Assembly: GCA_019391515.1 (NCBI GenBank)
Contig: JAHXQP010000029.1
Span: 1-64,000 of the forward strand
Direction: 5' to 3'
Source: Clostridiaceae bacterium
GTDB taxonomy: Bacteria > Bacillota > Clostridia > Tissierellales > Sporanaerobacteraceae
Length of the DNA: 64,000 nt
In this document: positions 1 to 9,757 of the stretch, one piece after another
How positions within the stretch are numbered: the stretch's first letter is position 1
How the letters are laid out: the number at the start of each line of letters is the position of its first letter
The notes under the pieces: model-generated
Seen by the model: the letters and a program-made list of their open reading frames with translations, nothing else
The model's database searches: none
What the model was told of the DNA's origin: nothing
Made by a program: the position numbers and the translations under genes

Positions 1-943
1 TATTAAAAGGAAGTTCAAAAGCAAATACACCTACTAACTCAAACATATTTACATTCTACTTTAGTTCTATTAAAAGCAATTTAACCTAGATTTCAATAAG
101 GTTGATGCAGCTATTTACATTCTACTTTAGTTCTATTAAAAGCATTTCACAGTATAAAGGATCTCCTTCTTTGTATCCATTTACATTCTACTTTAGTTCT
201 ATTAAAAGAAACAGGAAAGGTTTATTTAGAGTATAGTTACAAAAATTTACATTCTACTTTAGTTCTATTAAAAGTGTAGCTGTATTTCCCAAAGTTATTG
301 AATTGATTTTTATTTACATTCTACTTTAGTTCTATTAAAAGAGGCAGACAGCTATAAAAAGATAAGAGGTAATTCCTAATTTACATTCTACTTTAGTTCT
401 ATTAAAAGTAAAAATAGATTAATTTTAACCCTAGATTAATTTCTATTTACATTCTACTTTAGTTCTATTAAAAGTAAAGCAGGTGGTACAGCAGGTAAAG
501 ACAGTGTTAATTACATTTACATTCTACTTTAGTTCTATTAAAAGGTCTATAGTTCTATTAAGTGTAGGCGTTTCATCCTCAATTTACATTCTACTTTAGT
601 TCTATTAAAAGATTATTAGATGTATTATTAAAAGATGTATTATTATCCATTTACATTCTACTTTAGTTCTATTAAAAGTAATATGTATACTAATGCTGAT
701 GTAACTATTTATAAATTTACATTCTACTTTAGTTCTATTAAAAGGATTTAAACAATGTTTACTATAGATATAGCAGATTTATTTACATTCTACTTTAGTT
801 CTATTAAAAGTGAGGGAGAAGAAAGAAAGACAACACACGTATGGATAATTTACATTCTACTTTAGTTCTATTAAAAGACAAGCTCCAGCTATAAACGAAG
901 ATATATATTCTTTATTTACATTCTACTTTAGTTCTATTAAAAG
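1..943 (-). CRISPR. Type I-B CRISPR array, 14 full repeats, open at the left edge
   Basis: Fourteen identical 30-bp repeats start at 47, 113, 179, 245, 312, 379, 445, 515, 582, 649, 715, 781, 848 and 914. Bases 1-9 are the end of a fifteenth, so the array continues outside the window. Spacers are 36-37 nt except one of 40 nt (475-514). Read on the minus strand the repeat begins CTTTTAATAGAACTAAAG and ends GAATGTAAAT. It resembles the known Clostridioides difficile I-B repeat, which ends in ATGTAAAT, so crRNAs should be made from the minus strand, in the same direction as the cas operon. That puts the newest spacers at the right end. No repeat is degenerate within the window, which fits an active array. 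The spacer at 545-581 carries a piece of repeat sequence (see findings). Confidence 0.98.
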
Positions 944-1128
944 GCATGTTTCTGGAGATATTGATTTTACTGCTGTTAAACTCCTATTCCTGTCTATCAA
1001 ACATTTTTTAATAATTCATTAATTAAAACCACATAAAAATTAGCACTACTTTCTATATAACTATTGATTTTGTACAGTTTGTCTATCTCCATAGTTTTTT
1101 GCATTACTATAGGTGGACAAGAATAATA
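944..1128 (-). promoter_or_regulatory. CRISPR leader between cas2 and the array
   Basis: This 185-bp stretch separates the cas2 stop codon from the leader-proximal repeat. It has no ORF of note. By position and by the inferred array orientation it should be the leader, carrying the array promoter and the integration signal for Cas1-Cas2. No clear promoter was picked out, and the array may also be transcribed by read-through from cas2. The first 60 bases next to the repeat are less AT-rich than the rest. Confidence 0.7.
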
Positions 1129-1407
1129 TTAAAAAAAATTAGATGTTTTATCATCTTCTATTCCTAAAAACTCTTTATTCAGCCATTTCTCATTTCTACT
1201 TTTAAATATAATAAGTGAATCTTTATCCTTTCTAATATAACCATTTAACTCAGACTTCAGTTTCATCAAATCTAATTCTGTTAAATTCCCCTCAAACACA
1301 GACTTTTGTATATGAGTTAAATATTTTTTGCATATTTTAAAAGTATTCCTTGAAACTTTAGGACCTCTTTCATCTGTTAATATATCATACATCAATATTA
1401 TATACAT
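1129..1407 (-). CDS. cas2: CRISPR-associated endonuclease Cas2
   Basis: A 92-residue Cas2 protein. It forms the integrase complex with Cas1 that inserts new spacers at the leader end of the array. The N-terminus reads MYIILMYDIL, with the conserved aspartate at position 8 after the first beta strand, and the SVFEGNLT segment is typical of the family. The track starts at a TTG at 1425. The ATG at 1407 is preferred because GGTGGTG lies about 8 nt upstream and the protein then begins as Cas2 proteins usually do. It lies 8 bp after cas1 and is the last gene of the cas operon before the array. Confidence 0.95.
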   Translation of the reverse strand: MYIILMYDILTDERGPKVSRNTFKICKKYLTHIQKSVFEGNLTELDLMKLKSELNGYIRKDKDSLIIFKSRNEKWLNKEFLGIEDDKTSNFF

Positions 1408-1415
1408 AAATATAA

Positions 1416-2408
1416 TCACCACCAAATTTTAAATCCTTCATATTCTTTTTCTCCAATAATATGTTTTATCAACTTGTAACATTCTAGCCTGATAAGGTAT
1501 CTATAAGATACATCTCTTTTTAATTCCTTGTGGTAAATAGTTTGAGAAAGCCTTCTATCATACTCCATTAATATTTTCTTTTTCCCAGATTCTTTTATAT
1601 ATAGAAAATTAGATTCTTTTTCAAAATCATCCTCTGTAATCTGGTTTTTATTCAACATAGAAAATATCATTCTCTCTCCAATTAGAGGTTTAAATATCTC
1701 TGCTATATCTAAGCACAAAGAAAATCTTTTGATTCCAGGTTCATGCAAGTAACTTATTGTAGGATTCAATTGAGTTTTATATATTTCACTTAATACAGTT
1801 GTATATATCAAGCTATTAACAAATGAAATTAATGAATTAATCATATTATCTGGTGGTCTTTTGACTCTTTTTTCAAATTTTATATCTTGTTTAATTATAT
1901 CATTCCAGGTAGAATAATATACCTTTCTAATATTTCCTTCTATACCCATGATTTCATTTATACTATTGCCATAATCTAACCTATTGTTAAGACTCTGAAT
2001 CTCCTTCATAGATTCACTTAATTCTACACCTCTACCATTATAATACCTTAAATTTCTATATATATTATAAGAAGAAGTTTTCAATATTTCTTTCGCTAAT
2101 TCTAATCTTTTTTCTATATTATCATAACATTTTACTTGCTCAACTAGCAAGTATCCACTAATATTAGATTCTCGTGGATAAAAACTGCCACTGTAAAATC
2201 CATAATAATTAAACACATGCATTGTTATATCTTTTTGAGATAAAAAATTTAGCAATTTTGTATTCATACTAACTTCACCAAAAATATATATTTCATCTGT
2301 TACTTCTGCTTTAAGATTTTTAGATTGATTATCTAAACCTCTAATAACCACATTATTGTCTTTTCTTCTTAAGTCACCATCTTTAAAAATATAAAAAGTT
2401 TCTCCCAT
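1416..2408 (-). CDS. cas1: CRISPR-associated integrase Cas1 (type I-B)
   Basis: A 330-residue Cas1, the metal-dependent integrase that catalyses spacer insertion with Cas2. Candidate metal ligands are visible as E157 (IMGIEGN), H222 (SYLHEPG) and D234 (LCLDIAEIFKP), in the usual order. The length is normal for type I-B Cas1. The start codon follows GAGGAGAGG. It sits between cas4 and cas2 with gaps of 12 and 8 bp, forming the cas4-cas1-cas2 adaptation block at the end of the operon. Nothing suggests inactivation. Confidence 0.97.
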   Translation of the reverse strand: MGETFYIFKDGDLRRKDNNVVIRGLDNQSKNLKAEVTDEIYIFGEVSMNTKLLNFLSQKDITMHVFNYYGFYSGSFYPRESNISGYLLVEQVKCYDNIEKRLELAKEILKTSSYNIYRNLRYYNGRGVELSESMKEIQSLNNRLDYGNSINEIMGIEGNIRKVYYSTWNDIIKQDIKFEKRVKRPPDNMINSLISFVNSLIYTTVLSEIYKTQLNPTISYLHEPGIKRFSLCLDIAEIFKPLIGERMIFSMLNKNQITEDDFEKESNFLYIKESGKKKILMEYDRRLSQTIYHKELKRDVSYRYLIRLECYKLIKHIIGEKEYEGFKIWW

Positions 2409-2420
2409 TTCCTCTCTCCT

Positions 2421-2912
2421 CTAAATATAGCAAAGTTCATAATAGGCGCATTTTTTACAAACATTTTTATCTAATAGATCCAAAGGTAATTTTGATAATA
2501 TGATTCTTTTTATATCTTCTATAATATTTTTTAATTCTTCTTCATCTTCTTCATTTAAAAATACTTCCTCTCTCTTTCTTAAAAGGGGATAATCCAGTAT
2601 CCCCTTTTCAACCTCTACTCCTTTGTTTTTAAGAACCCACATATAATATTTAAGTTGCCATTTTGATGCTTCATCCATTTTTCTAGACTTTTTAACTTCA
2701 TGTATAACTTTCCAATCTTTTAAAAAATCGATATTTATACTTTCATCTATCAGTATATGCTTTCTTTCTCTACCATAAGATGTTTCATCTACTAACTTTC
2801 CAATACCCACCAATTCACTATTAAACTCCATATTTAAATTATTTGAAAAATACCATAGTTTTCTTTTACATACAAAATAATAATATATCATCACACCTGT
2901 TATCTTTTTCAT
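2421..2912 (-). CDS. cas4: CRISPR-associated exonuclease Cas4
   Basis: A 163-residue Cas4, a RecB-like nuclease with a 4Fe-4S cluster that trims prespacers and helps select PAM-adjacent fragments for integration. Four cluster cysteines are visible: C15 near the N-terminus and C152, C155 and C161 at the end (CKKCAYYELC). The PD-(D/E)xK core is represented by IHEVKKSRK (E72, K74). The length matches the short Cas4 of I-B systems. It lies 13 bp from cas3 and 12 bp from cas1 within the operon. Confidence 0.96.
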   Translation of the reverse strand: MKKITGVMIYYYFVCKRKLWYFSNNLNMEFNSELVGIGKLVDETSYGRERKHILIDESINIDFLKDWKVIHEVKKSRKMDEASKWQLKYYMWVLKNKGVEVEKGILDYPLLRKREEVFLNEEDEEELKNIIEDIKRIILSKLPLDLLDKNVCKKCAYYELCYI

Positions 2913-2925
2913 GGTATCACCTACT

Positions 2926-5214
2926 TTAAAAAGAGTTATCCCAATTTTCTACTTCTTTTTCCTCAACCAATTCTTTTATTGGGGTTAATCCTTTATCTTC
3001 ATCATAATTACATTTAAATATTTTCACATTTTCATATTTGTTTATTTCAAAGTCTTTTGTATTATTACGATTTACTAAATAATATGGTATAGATACTGTA
3101 TAATCCATAAGATCTGCTCTTGCTTTAGCTCTTCTTACCTTTAATTTTTCTTTTTCTTCTTTTGTCATATCTTTTTTTCTTCTTTCGTTTATGGTTTTTA
3201 TATGCTTTTCTATTTTAGCTTTGTTTTTAATAAAAATCTCCTCTGGAATTACTGTTATTGAGTTTATATTTCTAAATATTTTTTTAGCTTGAGACTTATC
3301 CATTTCATTTGTGTACAGACTTTTTACATAATTTAATGTGTTAATAATTTTTTTATAATATTCAGTTTCTTCTAATTTTCCCGTTGTATATACACTATTT
3401 ATTAAATTTATTTTTTCTTCCTCACTTATTTCTCCTTCTATATTTTTCAATACTTCTTTAGAAAACTTAAATATATCTTTATCTATCACGTATCCAACTC
3501 CTGTACATTTTTCATCCCCACCAGTAAATACATAACAATTATATCCTTCTTTATTAAAAGGTCTTCCTCTATAACATCTGCCCATTCTTTGAAATAATCC
3601 ATTTAAATCTGATAATTCTGTTATCAATACATCAAAATCTATATCTAATGAAGCCTCTGCAACTTGGGTACATATCCAAATTCCATAGCCTTCAACATTA
3701 TCTTTTTTACCTAAATCAAGTATTGCTTTTTCTTTATCTTTTCTATCTCTTTTTATAAAGCTACTGTGAAATAAATTGACATCTTGCTTTAAATCTGGCC
3801 TTTTCTTCTTTATTTCTTCATACAACTCTTGAGCCTTCTTTACTGTATTACAAATTACTAATACCTTATTTTTATTATAATTTTCTATTATAAAATCTGC
3901 ATTTATCATTTCATCTTTTACTTTTATACTATGCCTTATTTTACTTTCATCTTTATCTATAAATGGCTCTGGCTTTTTAAATTTTACTCCTTCTTTTTCT
4001 AATAAATCTCCTATAAATGGTGGAAATGTAGCTGTCAATATTGCAAATTTGCCTCCTAATTTTGTAATATGCAAAAGTCCTGATACTAAATATGCAATTA
4101 AATCAGATGAGTACATTTGAATTTCATCTATGATTATTTTGGAATAAGCTAAAGTTGCAAGTTTTGGCTCAAAACCTTTATATCTATATATGAAGTCAAA
4201 TAATTGATCTATAGTACATATTGTAAGTGGCATAGTTAATTGTTTTGTTCTTTCATGATACTGGCTTAAACCTACTTCTTCTAACTCAAGTTTATCTTCT
4301 TCAGCATCTTCTCTTTTTATATATTCACTAAAAGCATCTGAATGAAGCAGCCCTACTCTTTCTCCAACTTTGTCCTTAACTATATCATTTCTCACTCTAT
4401 CATATATGGCATTTATAGCTGTTTTTAAAGGTAATGTGAAGAAACCTTTATTATTTCCTATCCATAAAAGTCCCGCTTCTGTTTTTCCCATACCCGTCTG
4501 AGCAACAGCTATTATGTTTTCATCTCTATTAAGTATCATATATTTTTGCAAATCATTCCAAGAGGCTTTTTCATCTTTTTCTTTCCAATTGTTCATCATA
4601 TTACTTAACGAATTTTCTAAAAAGTCATTTTCTCTTTCTACCTCTTCATGTGCACTTGCAGCATAATCTATTCTATTTAAAAGTCCTTTAACCAGTATGT
4701 AATCATAAAAAACATCTTGTCCATCTTCTTCTGTAACTCTGCTACCATCCAAATAATCCAATATATCTATATTTAAAGTTTCAAAGCAATTTTTAGCTCT
4801 ATCATATTTGAAATCTTTAGCTTTTTCTTTCATTGCCATTATTTCTTCTTCTAGAAATTTATCATATTCAGAAAATCTAAAACCTCTTTCATGATGATAT
4901 GCTATGGAATTAACCAATATTTTTATTTTTTTCTCCGAAAATATTTTTTCTAATCCATATACATCTAAAAATCCAATACTCAAAAAACCGTGAGGAATTT
5001 CATCTTTTACTCTTTTATCCCTTATCTTTTCTTGGAATTTTCTATTCATCTTTCCTAAATCATGATAAATACAAGCTAATTCTAATATATCCCAATCAAC
5101 TTTCAAATCTGGATATATACTTTTTAAAATATTATAATTTTCTATTAATCTATCAGTATGTTGTTGAATAGTCTCTTTTTCAGGATAAGTTTTAGCTATA
5201 TATTCAGTTCTCAT
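2926..5214 (-). CDS. cas3: Cas3 HD nuclease-helicase
   Basis: A 762-residue Cas3 that degrades target DNA after recruitment by Cascade. The N-terminal HD nuclease is shown by H19 and the H51-D52 pair in CIYHDLGKMNRKF. The SF2 helicase follows, with Walker A AQTGMGKTE (about 238-246), motif II IIIDEIQ (about 361-366, a DEIQ form of the DEAH/DEAD box), motif III LTATFPP and motif VI QRMGRCYRG (about 542-550). All catalytic motifs are present, so interference should be functional. A strong AAGGAGG precedes the start. A GC-rich hairpin separates it from cas5 upstream (see separate feature). Confidence 0.97.
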   Translation of the reverse strand: MRTEYIAKTYPEKETIQQHTDRLIENYNILKSIYPDLKVDWDILELACIYHDLGKMNRKFQEKIRDKRVKDEIPHGFLSIGFLDVYGLEKIFSEKKIKILVNSIAYHHERGFRFSEYDKFLEEEIMAMKEKAKDFKYDRAKNCFETLNIDILDYLDGSRVTEEDGQDVFYDYILVKGLLNRIDYAASAHEEVERENDFLENSLSNMMNNWKEKDEKASWNDLQKYMILNRDENIIAVAQTGMGKTEAGLLWIGNNKGFFTLPLKTAINAIYDRVRNDIVKDKVGERVGLLHSDAFSEYIKREDAEEDKLELEEVGLSQYHERTKQLTMPLTICTIDQLFDFIYRYKGFEPKLATLAYSKIIIDEIQMYSSDLIAYLVSGLLHITKLGGKFAILTATFPPFIGDLLEKEGVKFKKPEPFIDKDESKIRHSIKVKDEMINADFIIENYNKNKVLVICNTVKKAQELYEEIKKKRPDLKQDVNLFHSSFIKRDRKDKEKAILDLGKKDNVEGYGIWICTQVAEASLDIDFDVLITELSDLNGLFQRMGRCYRGRPFNKEGYNCYVFTGGDEKCTGVGYVIDKDIFKFSKEVLKNIEGEISEEEKINLINSVYTTGKLEETEYYKKIINTLNYVKSLYTNEMDKSQAKKIFRNINSITVIPEEIFIKNKAKIEKHIKTINERRKKDMTKEEKEKLKVRRAKARADLMDYTVSIPYYLVNRNNTKDFEINKYENVKIFKCNYDEDKGLTPIKELVEEKEVENWDNSF

Positions 5215-5236
5215 TCTACCAACCTCCTTCTAAAAC

Positions 5237-5264
5237 AGCCAGCCCTGTAACTTCAGGACCGGCC
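5237..5264 (-). terminator. GC-rich hairpin between cas5 and cas3
   Basis: In the minus-strand transcript, an 11-bp stem (arms at 5254-5264 and 5237-5247, core CCGGUCCUG with CAGGGCUGG, including G-U pairs) encloses the loop AAGUUA. It begins 4 bases after the cas5 stop codon and is followed by G then UUUU, and then the cas3 RBS. It could be a weak intra-operon terminator or an RNA processing/stability element that lowers cas3-cas4-cas1-cas2 relative to the effector genes. Its GC content stands out from the surrounding AT-rich DNA. Confidence 0.55.
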
Positions 5265-5268
5265 CATG

Positions 5269-6884
<1,616 letters not shown>

Positions 6885-6895
<11 letters not shown>

Positions 6896-8588
6896 TGTTT
6901 TCTCCTCCATTCTCATTTTTATCTTTATATTCCCCTCCATTTAATCCAGTAACAAAAGCATAACCTATAATTCCTAATATTTCTTCATTTTCTAATGCTA
7001 TTGTTAATTTTTTAGGTATTGTTTCACCCACATACATATAGCTTGTAATTACATTGTGCATAAACATTTCTGTATTTCTAGTTTTAAGTGCATTTAATAA
7101 TCTATAAGAAACACCTCTTATCTTGTTTTTATCAGCGTCTCGATCTTTATTAAGATATTCTTGTCTTAAATAATATCCATATGCCCTAGCTTTTCTTACT
7201 AATTCTTTATTTTCTTTTACTTTATCCATACCTTCCACCCCTTTCAAATAATTTACATTTATTATAATCAAATTCATAACATGCCCCATATAATAATACG
7301 TGGTTATTGATTGAGAGTTAGTAATTTTATAAATAAGTAATTTATGAATTAATGTGAACATATTATAATTATTTAAAAGTCTATCTATAGCAATATCATA
7401 TATGCTAAAATTGGTTCTTACCTCTCTGTATCCAGTATTCATTAAACTTTTGAGTTCCTTTTCCGATTCTCTAATTACTTTTAAAACTTCTTTTGACAAA
7501 AGATTAAATCTGTATCTTTCATTCTCATACCTTACTATTTGTATATCCTGCAATTCATATTGTATTTTAGAACTATGTTGTTCATTTATAGCTTTAACTA
7601 ATGCTCTATACGTTAATGATCTATAGTCACTATCATCCTTATGTAATATATCATCTCTAAGCTTTCTATTGATTTTCAACAAATCGTTAGCAGATATATT
7701 ACTATTTATAAAAATTCCTTTATCATATGCATATACAAATCCAGCTGGTAAACATGAGTACACAAGTTTACATAAATCACATATAGCCACATCATTTGTA
7801 AAACCCCAAACATGTGATGTCTTTCTGGCTACATCAAATCCCGTTTCATTTAAAAAACTTAAATCATTATTCATATTCTTCATTTTTCTATCACAAACGA
7901 AACAATTATATTTAAATTTCTCTTTATTTGACTTTAAATAATTTATAGTTTCATCAACAAAATATTCCTTATAGTCTTTATATACATCGTGTTCTTTAGT
8001 TTGTGGATTTAGAAAACATACTCCATTCCAACCATTATTTATAATATTATAAATTACTCCCTTCGCTGCTATATACTTTTTACCATCTTCACTATTGCAG
8101 TAATCAATTACTTCATTTATTGTCTTAAATCTGTCTTTTACTTCATCTATTTTATCCTCTACCTTGTCATTTTTCTTAATACGGATAGTTTTTAATTCTT
8201 TTTCCAAAGATATAATGTCTTTATCATTTTCTACAAAAGGATATACCTTTTTATAGTTAGGTCTCTTTAAGTAATCTTTCACCATTTTGATGTAGTCATT
8301 TAAATAATCTAAAGACTTTTTATCAAAATTTTCAAAGTTATTATTTTCATGGCTTTTCATTATAAGTTTATAAGATACTATTCTATACCATGGTGTAGTT
8401 TCTTTATATTTTTCTATAAAATAATTAAAATATTTCTCTTCAAAATTTTTCAACATTTCTAATTCAATTTCTATATATTGATCATTAATAGCTACTTCAT
8501 CTTTTGCATACTCTAATATATTATATAACCCTACTATCCCAGCATTAAATTGCCAATCAGACAAATATATTTTTATCTTTTCTCCCAA
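6885..8588 (-). CDS. cas8b: Cascade large subunit Cas8b1 (Cst1)
   Basis: A 567-residue large subunit of the Cas8b1/Cst1 group, expected to recognise the PAM and recruit Cas3. Its N-terminus IKIYLSDWQFNAGIVGLYNIL is typical of Cst1, and a zinc-finger-like pair of CxxC motifs (NCFVCDRK and CDLCKLVYSC) occurs near the middle. Together with Cst2-type Cas7 this assigns the locus to the Tneap form of subtype I-B. Translation probably starts at a TTG preceded by AGGAGGTG. It lies between cas6 and cas7. Confidence 0.9.
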
Positions 8589-8599
8589 ATTCTCACCTC

Positions 8600-9325
8600 C
8601 TATACTAAATCTACCATCCCAAAACCTGTACTTCTTTGACTTCCTATTCCTGCTTTATAAAAATAATCTAATATATAAGGCTTTGCTTTGATTTTTAGCA
8701 TGCAAATATTGGATAACACTTCAATACCATAATTTTTCACTTTTACTTCCTTATTACCTAGAACTTCAATTTCTATTTCTTCTATATCCAATATTCTGTC
8801 TTCTCCAAATTCATCTTTTAATTGATATTTTAAATTGTCCATAAATATTTCTTGTCCCTTTACATCACTTAATGAATGATACCAAGTTTTTTTATTATCT
8901 CCAAAATGTTCCCTAACAGATACAGGACTAAGAGTTTTATAAATCACTTCGTTTTCTGTTATAGTTTTTTCCTTATTTAAATTTATTCTATTTATTTTTA
9001 TGGAATTATCTTTGATTGGATATTCCAGTCCCTTATTCTTCAAAAAGGAATTATAGAATATTATTCCATCCTTCATATCATAAGTGGAAAAATTTAAAAT
9101 TATCTTTTTTTCTGGAATAACTATCTCTTCCCTTAAAAATTTACAATTCCCCATGTATAGGGCAAAGGTAAAGCTTTTCATTTTATTTGGAGTTTCTTTA
9201 TAGAGTTCTGCAAAATAATCCTTATCATAGGAATTAAAATTATGTTTCATTAATGATAGAATTATCCTATTTTTATCTTTAGGAAAAATATCATTTTCTA
9301 ATAATAGTTCTACATTAAATCTCAT
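8600..9325 (-). CDS. cas6: CRISPR RNA endonuclease Cas6
   Basis: A 241-residue Cas6, which cuts pre-crRNA within each repeat and leaves the 8-nt 5' handle. The C-terminus ends in the family's glycine-rich loop, GIGSQRSTGFGMVDLV. The start used is the ATG at 9325, with AAAGGGGTG just upstream. The longer track ORF to 9361 would run into an inverted repeat and lacks an RBS. This is the first gene of the cas operon. Its 5' leader contains a perfect 15-bp inverted repeat, and further upstream lies a crRNA-like element whose RNA, if made, would be a natural Cas6 substrate. Confidence 0.94.
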   Translation of the reverse strand: MRFNVELLLENDIFPKDKNRIILSLMKHNFNSYDKDYFAELYKETPNKMKSFTFALYMGNCKFLREEIVIPEKKIILNFSTYDMKDGIIFYNSFLKNKGLEYPIKDNSIKINRINLNKEKTITENEVIYKTLSPVSVREHFGDNKKTWYHSLSDVKGQEIFMDNLKYQLKDEFGEDRILDIEEIEIEVLGNKEVKVKNYGIEVLSNICMLKIKAKPYILDYFYKAGIGSQRSTGFGMVDLV

Positions 9326-9340
9326 GTTTTCACCCCTTTC

Positions 9341-9389
9341 TATAACAATGTTACCATACAATCATGAAATATGTGGTAACATTGTTATA
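9341..9389. promoter_or_regulatory. Perfect 15-bp inverted repeat in the cas6 leader
   Basis: TATAACAATGTTACC (9341-9355) is repeated exactly in reverse complement at 9375-9389, with 19 bp between. It lies about 15 bp upstream of the cas6 start and just downstream of a candidate cas promoter, so it is either an operator for a dimeric repressor (the WYL protein next door is an obvious candidate) or a stable 5'-UTR hairpin close to the cas6 RBS. Confidence 0.75.
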
Positions 9390-9399
9390 AGGTTTTATT

Positions 9400-9428
9400 T
9401 ATATATTTTTAATTTATATCATGCTCAA
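9400..9428 (-). promoter_or_regulatory. Candidate cas operon promoter
   Basis: On the minus strand TTGAGC (9428-9423) is followed after exactly 17 bp by TATATA (9405-9400), a plausible housekeeping sigma promoter. Transcription would begin near 9393, so the 15-bp inverted repeat falls in the first 50 nt of the cas mRNA. In such AT-rich DNA the call is provisional. Further TATAAT boxes upstream could also serve. Confidence 0.45.
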
Positions 9429-9448
9429 TTTTATCTTTATATTAACAT

Positions 9449-9484
9449 TTATTTTAATAAAAAACTTTTTATTAAAATAACCAT
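9449..9484 (-). CDS. Strong-RBS mini-ORF upstream of cas6 (possible CreT-like or leader peptide)
   Basis: This tiny ORF encodes MVILIKSFLLK. It is preceded by a near-perfect Shine-Dalgarno AAAGGAGA at good spacing, which is far better than chance and better than many real genes here. Codons 2 to stop lie within a perfect 15-bp inverted repeat (9449-9463 and 9466-9480), so the message would fold back on itself. A TATAAT box (minus strand, about 9508-9503) lies just upstream of the RBS, which would give a very short leader. Known CreT toxins of I-B loci are short RNAs with a strong RBS and a mini-ORF that titrates a tRNA. The resemblance is architectural only, and it may instead be a leader peptide. 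Confidence 0.4.
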   Translation of the reverse strand: MVILIKSFLLK

Positions 9485-9640
9485 AATTATCTCCTTTCTA
9501 ATTATATTTTCTCTACCAACGCTTAGTATGTCCTATAATAAGTTTAGCCTTATTCCCCATTATAATTATGGTCTATTATAATTAATAAAATAACATTTGT
9601 TATAAAAATTGTTTATTTTTTATCTTTTATGTTTAAAATA

Positions 9641-9728
9641 TATTAATAGAACCAATTATAATGGAATGTAAATTTATATTTATGTTCTATAGAACTAAAT
9701 TTTAATAGAACTATATTAGAATAAAAAA
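9641..9728 (+). ncRNA. crRNA-like gene: two degenerate CRISPR repeats flanking a 25-nt pseudo-spacer
   Basis: Two repeat copies lie outside the array, read left to right on the plus strand. The first (9641-9673) matches TTAATAGAAC and the whole handle end GAATGTAAAT, with a 4-nt insertion in the middle: about 25 of 29 aligned bases. The second (9699-9728) matches TTTTAATAGAACTA and TAGAAT without gaps, 24 of 30 overall, but has lost the ATGTAAAT handle. Between them is a 25-nt AT-rich pseudo-spacer. The first copy keeps the part that becomes the 5' handle and the second keeps the upstream part, as expected if only the processed crRNA-like product is selected. This is the hallmark of CreA/CreR RNAs next to cas operons. 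A remnant of an old array is the alternative. Confidence 0.75.
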
Positions 9729-9757
9729 TTAATGCTAAACTTCTTTTGTGTTTTTTA

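Noticed and set aside
612-648. Internal tandem repeat within a spacer (GATGTATTATTA twice)
   Set aside because: A low-complexity AT-rich spacer; likely a property of the source DNA and not a functional feature.
975-1002. Possible degenerate repeat after the leader-proximal repeat
   Set aside because: Only about 19 of 30 bases match after adding gaps, which is not convincing in AT-rich DNA. The spacer it would create (31 nt) is also shorter than all others. Treated as leader.
9324-9581. 85-codon plus-strand ORF in the cas6 upstream gap
   Set aside because: No RBS, overlaps cas6, low-complexity hydrophobic translation. The frame is best explained by AT-rich non-coding DNA.
9641-9728. crRNA-like element as a plain leftover array
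   Set aside because: Not excluded, but random decay would not be expected to keep the handle in one copy and the upstream part in the other. Position next to the cas operon promoter also argues against it.
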